From Bacteroidota bacterium (GTDB lineage Bacteria > Bacteroidota > Bacteroidia > Chitinophagales > Chitinophagaceae), in the NCBI GenBank assembly GCA_947487525.1, contig CANKWR010000002.1, positions 1-64,000 on the forward strand: DNA of 64,000 nucleotides. Reading direction: 5' to 3'. This document shows, in pieces, positions 36,826 to 46,287 of this stretch (within the stretch, counting starts at the first letter, position 1; each line of letters starts with the position of its first letter). The position numbers and the translations under genes are program-made. The notes under the pieces were generated by a model. That model had not been told where the DNA came from, made no database searches, and saw only the letters and a list, made by a program, of their open reading frames with translations.

Positions 36826-38505
36826 ATGGAACTCAATAAATATTCAAAAACAATTACGTTGGATCCTACGCAACCTGCTGCGCAGGCCATGTTTTATGGT
36901 ATTGGATTAACCGATGCCGATTTACATAAAGCACAGGTAGGTGTTGTGAGCATGGGTTATGATGGCAACACCTGTAATATGCATTTGAATGCTTTGGCTG
37001 CGGAAGTTAAAAAAAGTGTGTGGGAGCAGGATTTAGTTGGCTTAGTATTTAATACCATTGGAGTGAGTGATGGTATGAGCAATGGTACCGACGGTATGCG
37101 TTACTCATTGGTGAGTAGAGATGTGATTGCCGATAGTATCGAAACGGTTTGTGGCGCACAATATTATGATGCAGTAATCACCGTTCCGGGTTGTGATAAA
37201 AATATGCCAGGCTCTTTAATAGCAATGGGCAGATTAAATCGCCCTTCCTTAATGTTGTATGGTGGCACGATTGCACCAGGTCATTATAAAGGACAGGACT
37301 TAAATATAGTATCTGCATTTGAAGCATTGGGACAAAAAATAGCGGGGCAATTGGACGAAGCCGATTTTAAAGGCATTGTACAGCATGCTTGTCCAGGGGC
37401 AGGTGCTTGTGGGGGTATGTATACTGCCAACACCATGGCATCGGCTATTGAAGCCTTGGGAATGAGCTTGCCTTATTCATCCAGCAATCCAGCATTGAGT
37501 GAAGAGAAACAGCAGGAGTGTAAGGATGCAGGTGCAGCAATCAGATTGTTATTAGAAAAAGACATTAAGCCAAAAGACATCATGACGCGCAAAGCATTTG
37601 AAAATGCAGTAGCGGTAATCATGGTATTGGGTGGAAGCACCAACGCGGTAATTCATATGATTGCAATGGCAAAATCGGTTGGCGTTACATTTTCATTAAT
37701 CGACTTTCAAACCATCAGTGATAAAATTCCGGTACTTGCCGACTTTAAACCATCGGGTAAATATTTAATGCAGGACTTGCATCAATATGGGGGTGTACCT
37801 GCGGTAATGAAATATATGTTGGCACAAGGATGGTTACATGGTGATTGTTTAACCGTAACTGGAAAAACGATTGCTGAAAATTTAGCAGCAGCGCCAGATT
37901 TAGATTTTGACCAACAAAAAATAATTCTACCTAAAGAAAATCCTATTAAAGCAACTGGACATTTACAAATTATGTTTGGCAATTTAGCAACAGGCGGAAG
38001 CGTTGCAAAAATTTCAGGCAAGGAAGGAGATATGTTTGAGGGACCCGCGCGTGTATTTGATGGAGAACATTCCTTGATTGAAGGGATTAATTCAAAAAAA
38101 ATAAAAGAAGGAGATGTCGTAGTAATAAAAAATGTAGGTCCAGTAGGTGCACCAGGAATGCCAGAGATGCTAAAACCAACATCGGCCATTATTGGTGCGG
38201 GTTTAGGAAAATCGGTGGCTTTAATTACCGACGGAAGATTCAGTGGTGGAACGCACGGGTTTGTAATTGGACATATTACACCAGAAGCCTACAAAGGAGG
38301 ATTAATAGGATTGGTTGAAGATGGAGACCTTATTGAATTAAATGTTCCAAACAGAACCATGACTTTAAAAGTGGACGAAGCCACCATTGCAAAACGACGC
38401 GCAGCACAACCGGCACCGGTATTAAAAGTTACCAATGGGGTGTTGTTCAAATATGCAAGACAAGTAAAAGATGCAAGTGAAGGATGTGTAACGGACGAGC
38501 TTTAA
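36826..38505 (+). CDS. ilvD: Dihydroxy-acid dehydratase
   Basis: This protein of 559 residues is an IlvD/Edd family iron-sulfur dehydratase that makes the 2-oxo acids for valine and isoleucine. Cluster cysteines are visible in [10 protein letters not shown] and [17 protein letters not shown]. The C-terminal part has [20 protein letters not shown], typical of IlvD. Its last codons overlap a strong hairpin (38500-38522), and the 141 bases to ilvB contain a tandem repeat. Edd-type sugar acid dehydratase is unlikely given the operon. Confidence 0.96.
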   Translation: MELNKYSKTITLDPTQPAAQAMFYGIGLTDADLHKAQVGVVSMGYDGNTCNMHLNALAAEVKKSVWEQDLVGLVFNTIGVSDGMSNGTDGMRYSLVSRDVIADSIETVCGAQYYDAVITVPGCDKNMPGSLIAMGRLNRPSLMLYGGTIAPGHYKGQDLNIVSAFEALGQKIAGQLDEADFKGIVQHACPGAGACGGMYTANTMASAIEALGMSLPYSSSNPALSEEKQQECKDAGAAIRLLLEKDIKPKDIMTRKAFENAVAVIMVLGGSTNAVIHMIAMAKSVGVTFSLIDFQTISDKIPVLADFKPSGKYLMQDLHQYGGVPAVMKYMLAQGWLHGDCLTVTGKTIAENLAAAPDLDFDQQKIILPKENPIKATGHLQIMFGNLATGGSVAKISGKEGDMFEGPARVFDGEHSLIEGINSKKIKEGDVVVIKNVGPVGAPGMPEMLKPTSAIIGAGLGKSVALITDGRFSGGTHGFVIGHITPEAYKGGLIGLVEDGDLIELNVPNRTMTLKVDEATIAKRRAAQPAPVLKVTNGVLFKYARQVKDASEGCVTDEL

Positions 38506-38522
38506 AGCCGGTGGCTTTAAAG
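38500..38522 (+). other. Hairpin overlapping the ilvD stop codon
   Basis: CTTTAAAGCC (38500-38509) and GGCTTTAAAG (38513-38522) form a perfect 10-base stem with a 3-base loop. The ilvD TAA (38503-38505) lies in the left arm. There is no T tract, so it may be an mRNA stability or processing element rather than a terminator. Confidence 0.6.
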
Positions 38523-38636
38523 TGATGAATGAGGAAAAGTAATAATTAATTAAGTATTAATTATTTAGTGATGAAAGCGGAAAAGTAATAATTAATTAAG
38601 TATTAATTATTTAAAGTGATAAAAGCGGAAAAGTAA
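38521..38636 (+). repeat. Tandem repeat with internal hairpins between ilvD and ilvB
   Basis: Two and a half direct copies are seen: 38521-38566 (46 bases), 38567-38614 (48 bases) and a truncated copy 38615-38636. The two full copies differ at two positions, apart from two extra bases ending the second. Each full copy holds AATAATTAAT and ATTAATTATT separated by TAAGT, a 10-base stem (38541-38565 and 38587-38611). No reading frame of note runs through it. Confidence 0.85.
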
Positions 38637-38646
38637 AAAAGAGATT

Positions 38647-40344
38647 ATGGAACAAAAACAATTAACAGGATCACAAGCATTATTGGAAGCATGTATTGCC
38701 GAAGGGGTGAATACCATATTTGGTTATCCAGGTGGCGCCATCATGCCCATTTATGATGCACTGTATGACTATAAAGAAAAATTACAACATATTTTGGTAC
38801 GCCATGAACAGGGTGGAATACATGCTGGTCAAGGCTTTGCGCGTACCTCAGGAAAAGTGGGTGTGGTATTTGCAACAAGCGGTCCAGGTGCCACCAATTT
38901 AGTCACAGGGCTTGCCGATGCCATGATTGACAGTACCCCCTTGGTTTGTATTACTGGACAAGTGTTTGCCCATTTATTAGGAACAGATGCTTTTCAGGAA
39001 ACGGATGTAATTAATATTACCATGCCGGTAACCAAATGGAATTATCAAATTACGGATGCCGTAGAAATTCCTGCTGTGTTAGCGAAAGCATTTTATTTAG
39101 CAAGAAGTGGAAGACCAGGCCCTGTATTAATAGACATCACTAAAAATGCACAGCTACAAAAATTCGATTACCAAGGTTATACGATATGTAATCATATTCG
39201 ATCTTACCGACCAAAGCCAGTGATACGTAAAGAATATATTGATGAAGCGATTGCTTTAATCAACAATGCAAAAAAACCATTGGTGATTTTTGGCCAAGGG
39301 GTAATATTGGGAAAGGCAGAAAAAGAATTTCAAAAATTTATTGAAAAGTCGGGTATGCCAGCGGCATGGACCATTTTAGGATTGAGTGCTTTGCCAACCG
39401 ATCATCCGCAGAATGTGGGGATGTTGGGTATGCACGGAAATTACGGACCCAATGTGTTGACCAATGACTGTGATGTATTAATTGCAGTGGGCATGCGATT
39501 TGATGATCGTGTAACAGGAAGGTTAGATAAGTATGCAAAACAGGCAAAGGTTATTCATTTAGATATTGATCCTTCTGAAATTGATAAAAACGTGAGGGCC
39601 GATGTGGGTGTATGGGGTGATTGTAAAGAAACGCTTCCATTGCTTACATTGGGTATTGAACAAAAAGACAGAAGCGAGTGGTTGGCGGTATTTGCCGATT
39701 ATACAAAGCAAGAATACGATCAGTGTATTCATCCCGAAATGTACCCAAGTACAGAAGCCATGACCATGGCGGAAGTGATTCGCAATGTAAATGAAATTAC
39801 AGAAGGTAATGCAGTGATGGTTACGGATGTGGGGCAACACCAAATGGTGACTTGTAGATACGCCAAGTTTAATCAAACAAGAAGCAATGTAACATCTGGA
39901 GGCCTTGGTACCATGGGCTTTGGACTACCAGCGGCCATTGGTGCCAAGTTTGGCGCGCAGGATAGAACCGTGATTGCCGTGATTGGGGATGGTGGATTTC
40001 AAATGACTTTACAGGAATTGGGAACCATCATGCAAACAGGCATTGATGTAAAAATTATGATTTTAAACAATCAGTTTTTAGGCATGGTCCGTCAGTGGCA
40101 GGAATTATTCAATGACAAACGTTATTCATTTGTAGATATTGAAAGCCCGGATTATGTACTGCTAGCAAAATCCTATGGAATAGCCGGCGCGAAAGTGGAA
40201 CACCGAAAGGACTTAGTGGATGCAGTGAAAACCATGTTGTCACATAAAGGATCGTATTTGTTGGAAGTGATGGTCGGAAAAGAAAACAATGTATTCCCAA
40301 TGGTACCGCAGGGATGTTCAGTTTCAGAAATCAGACTTAAATAA
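38647..40344 (+). CDS. ilvB: Acetolactate synthase large subunit
   Basis: The protein has 565 residues and the three-domain layout of thiamine-diphosphate enzymes. It starts with LTGSQALLEACIAEGVNTIFGYPGGAIMPIYDAL, holds the catalytic glutamate region HEQGGIHAGQGFAR, and ends with the cofactor motif GDGGFQMTLQELGTI followed by LNNQFLGMVRQWQELF, specific to acetohydroxyacid synthase. It makes acetolactate and acetohydroxybutyrate for valine, leucine and isoleucine. The regulatory subunit gene starts 6 bases downstream. Confidence 0.96.
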   Translation: MEQKQLTGSQALLEACIAEGVNTIFGYPGGAIMPIYDALYDYKEKLQHILVRHEQGGIHAGQGFARTSGKVGVVFATSGPGATNLVTGLADAMIDSTPLVCITGQVFAHLLGTDAFQETDVINITMPVTKWNYQITDAVEIPAVLAKAFYLARSGRPGPVLIDITKNAQLQKFDYQGYTICNHIRSYRPKPVIRKEYIDEAIALINNAKKPLVIFGQGVILGKAEKEFQKFIEKSGMPAAWTILGLSALPTDHPQNVGMLGMHGNYGPNVLTNDCDVLIAVGMRFDDRVTGRLDKYAKQAKVIHLDIDPSEIDKNVRADVGVWGDCKETLPLLTLGIEQKDRSEWLAVFADYTKQEYDQCIHPEMYPSTEAMTMAEVIRNVNEITEGNAVMVTDVGQHQMVTCRYAKFNQTRSNVTSGGLGTMGFGLPAAIGAKFGAQDRTVIAVIGDGGFQMTLQELGTIMQTGIDVKIMILNNQFLGMVRQWQELFNDKRYSFVDIESPDYVLLAKSYGIAGAKVEHRKDLVDAVKTMLSHKGSYLLEVMVGKENNVFPMVPQGCSVSEIRLK

Positions 40345-40350
40345 AATTAT

Positions 40351-40953
40351 ATGCAACACAATACTGATAAACAAGAGTACACGATTACGGTGTATACCGA
40401 AAACCAAGTGGGTTTATTAAATCGTATTGCCATTATTTTTTCACGTCGAAAAATTAATGTGGAAAGCTTAAACACTTCTCCATCGGAAGTGCCAGGCATA
40501 CATCGCTTTACCATTGTGGTGATGGAGTCGCGTGATGTGGTGTTGAAAATTGTGCGACAAATTGAAAAACAAGTGGAAGTGTTGAAGGCCTATTATAATA
40601 CCAATGATGAAATCGTATGGCAGGAGTTGGCATTGTATAAAGTACTCAGTGATGAAATCACAGAGAAAGTAAAGGTAGAGCGACTATTAAGAGAGTTTGG
40701 TGCAAGGGCAGTAGCCATTCGAAAAGACTTTATTGTATTTGAAACCACCGGCCATAGAGAGGAGACCAATAAATTAATGGAAGCATTGGCCCCATATGGT
40801 TTAGTAGAATTTGTGCGGAGTGCAAGGGTGGCCATTATTAAAGAGAGTGCTGGTTTCCATGAAAAATTAAAAGACTTTGAAAAGCGGGAGCCAGGAGAGG
40901 AAGTTATTGAAAATGAATATTTGGGAAAACGCGAAGCAGTATTCACGATGTAA
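40351..40953 (+). CDS. ilvN: Acetolactate synthase small (regulatory) subunit
   Basis: The 200-residue protein begins with an ACT domain (YTITVYTENQVGLLNRIAIIFSRR, about residues 10-80), which binds the feedback inhibitor valine in relatives, and continues with the acetolactate synthase small-subunit C-terminal domain (LLREFGARAVAIRKDFIVFETTG). The size fits the longer IlvH/IlvN type. It is 6 bases after ilvB, so the subunits are probably made in step. A gap of 102 bases with an AT-rich palindrome (40993-41008) precedes ilvC. Confidence 0.94.
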   Translation: MQHNTDKQEYTITVYTENQVGLLNRIAIIFSRRKINVESLNTSPSEVPGIHRFTIVVMESRDVVLKIVRQIEKQVEVLKAYYNTNDEIVWQELALYKVLSDEITEKVKVERLLREFGARAVAIRKDFIVFETTGHREETNKLMEALAPYGLVEFVRSARVAIIKESAGFHEKLKDFEKREPGEEVIENEYLGKREAVFTM

Positions 40954-41055
40954 TGCATAATGATGCAAACAAAAACGCTCAAAAAATTCCAGTATAAAAT
41001 ATTTTATAAAACAAGCAATCATAAATTTTTACATCTTAATTAAACAACAAGTAAA

Positions 41056-42111
41056 ATGGCAAAGTTAAATTTCGGAGGTACCGAAGAAAATGTAGTAACT
41101 CGTGAGGAGTTTCCATTGGCAAAAGCACAGGAAGTATTAAAAAACGAAACAGTAGCTGTCATTGGTTATGGAGTTCAAGGACCTGGTCAGGCATTGAACC
41201 AAAAAGAAAATGGCATTAATGTAATAGTAGGTCAAAGAAAAAATTCAAAATCTTGGGATAAGGCAGTAGCCGATGGATTCGTTCCGGGGGAAACCTTATT
41301 TGAAATAGAAGCGGCTTTAGAAAAAGGAACCATTATTTGTTATTTATTGAGTGACGCAGCGCAAATTGCGATGTGGCCAACCGTAAAAAAACATTTAACG
41401 CCAGGTAAGGCATTGTATTTTTCTCATGGATTTGGCATTACCTATAAAGAGCAAACCGGCATCATTCCTCCAGCCGATGTGGATGTAATATTACTTGCTC
41501 CTAAGGGTTCTGGAACCTCCTTAAGAAGAATGTTCTTACAGGGACGAGGCTTAAATAGCAGCTTCGCTATTTTCCAAGACGCAACAGGTAAGGCATATGA
41601 CAGGGTAATTGCCTTGGGTATTGCAGTAGGATCGGGCTATTTATTTGAAACCGATTTCAAAAAAGAAGTTTATTCTGATTTAACTGGGGAACGAGGTACT
41701 TTAATGGGCGCAATTCAAGGTATCTTTGCAGCACAATATGAGGTATTGCGTAAAAACGGCCACTCTCCATCTGAATCCTTCAATGAAACAGTGGAAGAGT
41801 TAACCCAATCATTAATGCCACTGGTTGCAGAAAACGGAATGGACTGGATGTATGCCAACTGTTCAACAACTGCACAACGTGGAGCATTAGATTGGTGGAA
41901 AAAATTCCGTGATGTAACTTTACCTGTATTTTCTGATTTGTACAATAGCGTAGCAACAGGTGCAGAAGCGGCACGTTCAATTGACTTGAATAGCAAGGAC
42001 GACTATCGTGCAAAATTAGAACTGGAGTTGGCTGAATTGCATAACAGTGAAATGTGGCAGGCGGGTAGAACGGTACGAAGTTTACGTCCCGAGAACCAAG
42101 CTGGTAAATAA
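41056..42111 (+). CDS. ilvC: Ketol-acid reductoisomerase, fungal Ilv5-like type
   Basis: The 351-residue protein should isomerise and reduce acetolactate or acetohydroxybutyrate to dihydroxy acids with NADPH. It has a Rossmann motif (VIGYGVQGPGQALN, about residues 35-48), the phosphate-binding loop VGQRKNSKSWDKA, and the metal-binding GERGTLMGAIQGIFAAQYE and CSTTAQRGALDWW. It is of class I length, but its loop and the ending MWQAGRTVRSLRPENQ resemble yeast Ilv5, as I remember that sequence, far more than the E. coli long form. No targeting presequence is present. Confidence 0.94.
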   Translation: MAKLNFGGTEENVVTREEFPLAKAQEVLKNETVAVIGYGVQGPGQALNQKENGINVIVGQRKNSKSWDKAVADGFVPGETLFEIEAALEKGTIICYLLSDAAQIAMWPTVKKHLTPGKALYFSHGFGITYKEQTGIIPPADVDVILLAPKGSGTSLRRMFLQGRGLNSSFAIFQDATGKAYDRVIALGIAVGSGYLFETDFKKEVYSDLTGERGTLMGAIQGIFAAQYEVLRKNGHSPSESFNETVEELTQSLMPLVAENGMDWMYANCSTTAQRGALDWWKKFRDVTLPVFSDLYNSVATGAEAARSIDLNSKDDYRAKLELELAELHNSEMWQAGRTVRSLRPENQAGK

Positions 42112-42164
42112 TGGAGCATGCATTAGGCGATAAGATCGAATAGAAAAATGTGAATGAATAAGCT

Positions 42165-43463
42165 ATGAGTGATGATCAATTAATAAGCAAGCCTGCACTT
42201 GATATTGAAGGAGCGGCCATCAGATTAAAGCCAGTGGTTACCCATACCCCGCTTCAGTTTAATGCCAATTTATCCAGAAAGTATCAGTGCAGGGTTTTTT
42301 TAAAAAGAGAGGATTTGCAAATTGTGCGTTCTTATAAATTAAGGGGCGCGTATAATATGATGAGTCAGTTGACACCCGATCAATTAGCGAAAGGGGTGGT
42401 ATGTGCGAGTGCAGGTAACCATGCACAAGGCTTTGCGTATAGCTGTAAAAAATTAAATGTAAAAGGGGTGGTGTTTATGCCTATTCCATCACCACAGCAA
42501 AAAGTGAATCAAACTAAAATGTTTGGGGAAAATTTTGTGGAAGTGATTTTAGTGGGGGATACATTTGACGATTGTGCCATTGCAGCAAAAGAATATACAA
42601 TTGCACACGGCATGACTTTTATTCCTCCATTCGATCATGTATCCATTATTTCAGGACAAGGAACGGTTGGTGTTGAAATTTTGAATGATTATAATGTAAT
42701 CGCCAATGAATCAGGCAGCGAGCTTGGTGGCGCTCCCATTGATTATATATTTATTCCAGTGGGTGGAGGTGGATTAAGTGCAGGGGTAGGTGCTTATTTT
42801 AAACAACATTCCCCTACTACTAAAATTATTGGTTTAGAACCAGCAGGAGCTCCTAGTATGCTTACTGCATTAAAGGAGGGACATCCTGTTGAATTAGAAA
42901 AGATAGATAAGTTTGTGGACGGCGCAGCGGTAAAAAGAATCGGCGATGTGACTTTTGCTGTATGTAAGGATGTAATAGATGACATGCATTTAGTACCAGA
43001 AGGAAAAATATGCTCCACCATTTTAAAAATGTATAATGAGGAAGCCATTGTAGTAGAACCTGCAGGGGCATTGAGTATTGCAGCTTTGGATGATTATGCG
43101 GCTCAAATAAAAGGAAAAATAATTGTATGTATTGTGAGTGGAAGCAATAATGATATTGCGCGTATGCAGGAGATTAAAGAAAGGTCCTTGATATATGAAG
43201 GATTAAAACATTATTTTTTAATCAAGTTTGCACAAAGGCCAGGGGCATTAAAGGAATTTTTGAATCAAGTATTAGGGCCGGAGGACGACATCACCCGATT
43301 TGAATATATACAAAAACACAATAAGGAAGCGGGTCCTGCTTTGGTGGGATTGGAATTAAAATCAAATAAAGATTATGAAGTGCTTATTGAAAATATGAAG
43401 CGCTATCAAATCAACTACGAAGAAATCAATAAAGAAGATAATTTATACGGCTATTTAATATAG
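42165..43463 (+). CDS. ilvA: Threonine ammonia-lyase (biosynthetic)
   Basis: The protein has 432 residues and should convert threonine to 2-oxobutyrate and ammonia, the entry to isoleucine. The PLP-lysine motif is RSYKLRGAYNMM, the phosphate loop region SAGNHAQGFAYSCKKL, and the glycine-rich loop PVGGGGLSAGVG. The C-terminus (about residues 345-432, YFLIKFAQRPGALKEFL) is a single ACT-like regulatory domain, as in the shorter Corynebacterium-type enzymes rather than the 514-residue E. coli form. Position between ilvC and thrA fits the biosynthetic role. Confidence 0.94.
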   Translation: MSDDQLISKPALDIEGAAIRLKPVVTHTPLQFNANLSRKYQCRVFLKREDLQIVRSYKLRGAYNMMSQLTPDQLAKGVVCASAGNHAQGFAYSCKKLNVKGVVFMPIPSPQQKVNQTKMFGENFVEVILVGDTFDDCAIAAKEYTIAHGMTFIPPFDHVSIISGQGTVGVEILNDYNVIANESGSELGGAPIDYIFIPVGGGGLSAGVGAYFKQHSPTTKIIGLEPAGAPSMLTALKEGHPVELEKIDKFVDGAAVKRIGDVTFAVCKDVIDDMHLVPEGKICSTILKMYNEEAIVVEPAGALSIAALDDYAAQIKGKIIVCIVSGSNNDIARMQEIKERSLIYEGLKHYFLIKFAQRPGALKEFLNQVLGPEDDITRFEYIQKHNKEAGPALVGLELKSNKDYEVLIENMKRYQINYEEINKEDNLYGYLI

Positions 43464-43481
43464 TTGTTGTAAATAATTGTA

Positions 43482-43511
43482 AGCATACTATTATAAAATT
43501 AATAGTGTGCT
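43482..43511 (+). other. Hairpin between ilvA and thrA
   Basis: AGCATACTATTA (43482-43493) pairs with TAATAGTGTGCT (43500-43511) over 12 bases with one G-U pair and a 6-base loop. It is 18 bases after the ilvA stop and 17 bases before the thrA ATG, with no T tract. An mRNA structure influencing thrA expression is possible. Confidence 0.6.
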
Positions 43512-43528
43512 AGTAAAATAATAGGTGT

Positions 43529-46024
43529 ATGCAAGTTTTAAAGTTTGGAGGAAGTTCAGTGGGAAGTGCCGAGGCAATCGCTCAAGTGGTGGATATTGTG
43601 GTTGAATCAATCAAAAAAGAACCCACTATTGTGGTGGTTTCTGCTATGAGTGGTGTAACGGATCAGTTATTGATGTTGGCGCAAAGTGCATCCCAAGGAA
43701 ATGAAGCCTACAAATCTATTATTCAACATATTGAACAAAAACATTTGGACACAGTGCGTGCCTTGTTGCCTGTACAAGCACAGTCTGCCACTTTAAGTTT
43801 GGTAAAACAAACCATTAACGAATTAGAAGCTAATTGTGAAGGACTATTCAAGTTAAAAGAATTGTCCAATCGCATGCAGGATAAAATTGTAAGCTTTGGT
43901 GAAATATTGTCATCTAAAATTATTGCTGCCACTTTTGCATCAAAAGGAATTCATCAACAATGGGTAGACTCCAGGTTGTTAATCAAAACCAATTCAAATT
44001 ATTCCAATGCAATATTGGATAAGGAGTTAACCACAAAAACAATACAAACTTATTTTGCAAGTGCCGAGAATAATAAGTTTGACTTATATATTGCACCTGG
44101 TTTTATTGCATCGGATGCCGAAGGCAATACGACCACTTTGGGGAGAGGGGGTTCCGATTATACTGGTGCGATTTATGCAGCAACCGTTAAAGCCACGGCT
44201 TTAGAAATTTGGACCGATGTAAGTGGAATGATGACTGCGGATCCTAGAATGGTACAAAACGCCAAAGAAATTCCACAAATTTCCTATCAGGAAGCTATGG
44301 AGTTATCGCATTTTGGCGCCAAAGTTATTTATCCGCCAACCATACAACCGGTAATGCATCAAAACATACCGGTATGGATTAAAAATACGTTTGAGCCCAA
44401 TCATCCGGGTACCTTAATTAAGAATGAATCACCGAATGATAATAATTTTATTAGAGGCATTTCCAGTATCAAAGACATTTGTTTATTGAGTTTGGAGGGA
44501 AGCGGTATGGTGGGCATACCCGGTTTTTCAAAACGATTGTTTGATACTTTAGCTAAACAGCATATTAATATTAACTTAATTACACAAAGTTCTTCGGAAC
44601 ATTCTATTTGTGTAGGGGTCAACGCCAATGATGCCTATCAAGCAAAAATTGCAGTAGATACTGAATTTGAACAAGAAATTAATACCCAAAAAGTAGAACC
44701 CCTAATTGTAGAGAAGGAAGTGGCTATTTTAGCATTGGTGGGTGAGCAAATGAAAAATCATCCAGGGGTGAGTGGTAAAATGTTTGGTGTGTTGGGACGC
44801 AATGGTATCAATGTAAGGGCGATTGCACAAGGATCTTCTGAAAAAAATATCACCGCGGTGATTGCATCATCGGATGTGAAAAAAGCCATTAACGTATTGC
44901 ATGAGGAGTTTTTTGAAACTTCGTACAAGCAAGTAAACGTATATATCGCCGGTGCGGGTAACGTGGGAGGAAAATTAATTGACCAAATAGGTCATCAAAT
45001 AGCGTACTTAAAAAAAGCATTACGCTTGCAAATTAATTTAGTAGGGATTGCCAATAGTAAACGACAGTTAATTAATGTAGAGGGTATTGAGGTAAGTAAT
45101 TGGAAAGCGCAATTGGCTGAAGCACCTACTGGTACGATCACTGATTATGTTGCAGCCATTATAGAAAACAATTTACGCAATTCCATTTTTGTAGATGTAA
45201 CTGCCCATGAAGCTGTTGCTAATGTGTATACACAATTATTAGAAAAAGCAGTATCGGTAGTGGCATGTAATAAAATTGCTTGTTCGGCTTCTTATGAAAA
45301 TTATGCAAAGTTAAAAAGTTTAGCGCGCGCTTTTAATGCTTCTTTCTTATTTGAAACCAATGTGGGCGCCAGTTTACCCATTATTGGCACTTTAAATGAT
45401 TTAATCCGCAGTGGTGATCGTATTCATACCATTGAAGCGGTATTGTCAGGTACTTTAAATTTTGTATTTAATAATTATGCTGGAAGAACGGATGGAAAGT
45501 CGTTCTCTTCAGTAGTGCGTCAAGCACAGGCAGAGGGCTATACCGAGCCGGATCCAAGACTGGATTTAGGCGGCACGGATGTGATGCGCAAAATAATGAT
45601 ATTGGCACGTGAAGCTGGTACAAAATTAGAGATGAGTGATATTGAGAATGAGTCCTTCTTGCCAGCAAGTTGTTTTAATGGAAGTGTAGAAGATTTTTAC
45701 GCCGAGATGGAAAAGCAGGAAGCTCATTTTAAAAAATTATACGACGCTGCGGCAGCCGAGGGTTGTAAATTAAAATTTGTAGCGAAGTATGAAAGTAATC
45801 ATAACGCTGCTAAAGAAAATGGAAAAGCAGCAACAGCGAAAGTAGGTTTACAACATATTCAACCAAGCTCCGATTTTTATCATTTGTATGGCAAGGACAA
45901 TTTAGTATTGTTTTATAGTATGCGTTATCCTGCATTGCCATTGGTTATTAAAGGAGCGGGTGCTGGAGCTGATGTAACCGCATCGGGTGTGTTTGCAGAC
46001 ATTATAAGAGCCGCAAGAGTATAG
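43529..46024 (+). CDS. thrA: Bifunctional aspartate kinase/homoserine dehydrogenase
   Basis: The protein has 831 residues in the ThrA order. The aspartokinase part (about 1-290) starts MQVLKFGGSSVGSAEAI and includes TLGRGGSDYTGAIYA. Two ACT domains follow (about 310-460; NLITQSSSEHSICV, GINVRAIAQGSSEKNITAV). The homoserine dehydrogenase part begins with VYIAGAGNVGGKLIDQIG (about 470) and shows LSGTLNFVFNNY and the catalytic region EGYTEPDPRLDLGGTDVMRK. It supplies homoserine for threonine and methionine. As last gene of the operon it links the aspartate pathway to ilvA. thrB and thrC are not seen. Confidence 0.96.
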   Translation: MQVLKFGGSSVGSAEAIAQVVDIVVESIKKEPTIVVVSAMSGVTDQLLMLAQSASQGNEAYKSIIQHIEQKHLDTVRALLPVQAQSATLSLVKQTINELEANCEGLFKLKELSNRMQDKIVSFGEILSSKIIAATFASKGIHQQWVDSRLLIKTNSNYSNAILDKELTTKTIQTYFASAENNKFDLYIAPGFIASDAEGNTTTLGRGGSDYTGAIYAATVKATALEIWTDVSGMMTADPRMVQNAKEIPQISYQEAMELSHFGAKVIYPPTIQPVMHQNIPVWIKNTFEPNHPGTLIKNESPNDNNFIRGISSIKDICLLSLEGSGMVGIPGFSKRLFDTLAKQHININLITQSSSEHSICVGVNANDAYQAKIAVDTEFEQEINTQKVEPLIVEKEVAILALVGEQMKNHPGVSGKMFGVLGRNGINVRAIAQGSSEKNITAVIASSDVKKAINVLHEEFFETSYKQVNVYIAGAGNVGGKLIDQIGHQIAYLKKALRLQINLVGIANSKRQLINVEGIEVSNWKAQLAEAPTGTITDYVAAIIENNLRNSIFVDVTAHEAVANVYTQLLEKAVSVVACNKIACSASYENYAKLKSLARAFNASFLFETNVGASLPIIGTLNDLIRSGDRIHTIEAVLSGTLNFVFNNYAGRTDGKSFSSVVRQAQAEGYTEPDPRLDLGGTDVMRKIMILAREAGTKLEMSDIENESFLPASCFNGSVEDFYAEMEKQEAHFKKLYDAAAAEGCKLKFVAKYESNHNAAKENGKAATAKVGLQHIQPSSDFYHLYGKDNLVLFYSMRYPALPLVIKGAGAGADVTASGVFADIIRAARV

Positions 46025-46151
46025 TTCAAAAAAACTGAGCAGGAAAGGATATTTACACCGAGTCGTAATTTGTAGCTATTCCAATGGGAGTTAGCTTTGA
46101 TGCATTTAAATGCTGGATGTTAAATAAAGTGAATACTTTATTTAGTTGATA

Positions 46152-46196
46152 CTTAATTATAAAGGGCGACTCGCTGAGTCGCCCTTTATAATTAAG
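46152..46196. terminator. Large hairpin after thrA, probable bidirectional terminator
   Basis: A perfect 21-base inverted repeat (46152-46172 with 46176-46196) encloses the loop GCT. The core GGGCGACTC/GAGTCGCCC is flanked by AT-rich arms (TTTATAATT after the core), which gives U-rich RNA in either direction. It stands between thrA and the convergent nitroreductase gene. Confidence 0.75.
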
Positions 46197-46287
46197 CTTG
46201 CTATAGTAAAGCTAATTTTAACTTTACGAACTCATTAAAAACTTTAATCGCATTCGTACATTGAACTACAAGTACGAAAAAGGTTTT

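Noticed and set aside
40993-41008. Perfect 16-base palindrome TATAAAATATTTTATA before ilvC.
   Set aside because: Pure A/T sequence of this type arises easily by chance in an AT-rich gap, and no second copy was seen at another operon gene.
40960-41043. A 27-codon frame (MMQTKTLKKFQ...) filling the ilvN-ilvC gap, considered as a leader peptide.
   Set aside because: It is rich in Lys and Phe and not in Ile, Val or Leu, and no terminator-like stem follows it; chance is the simpler explanation.
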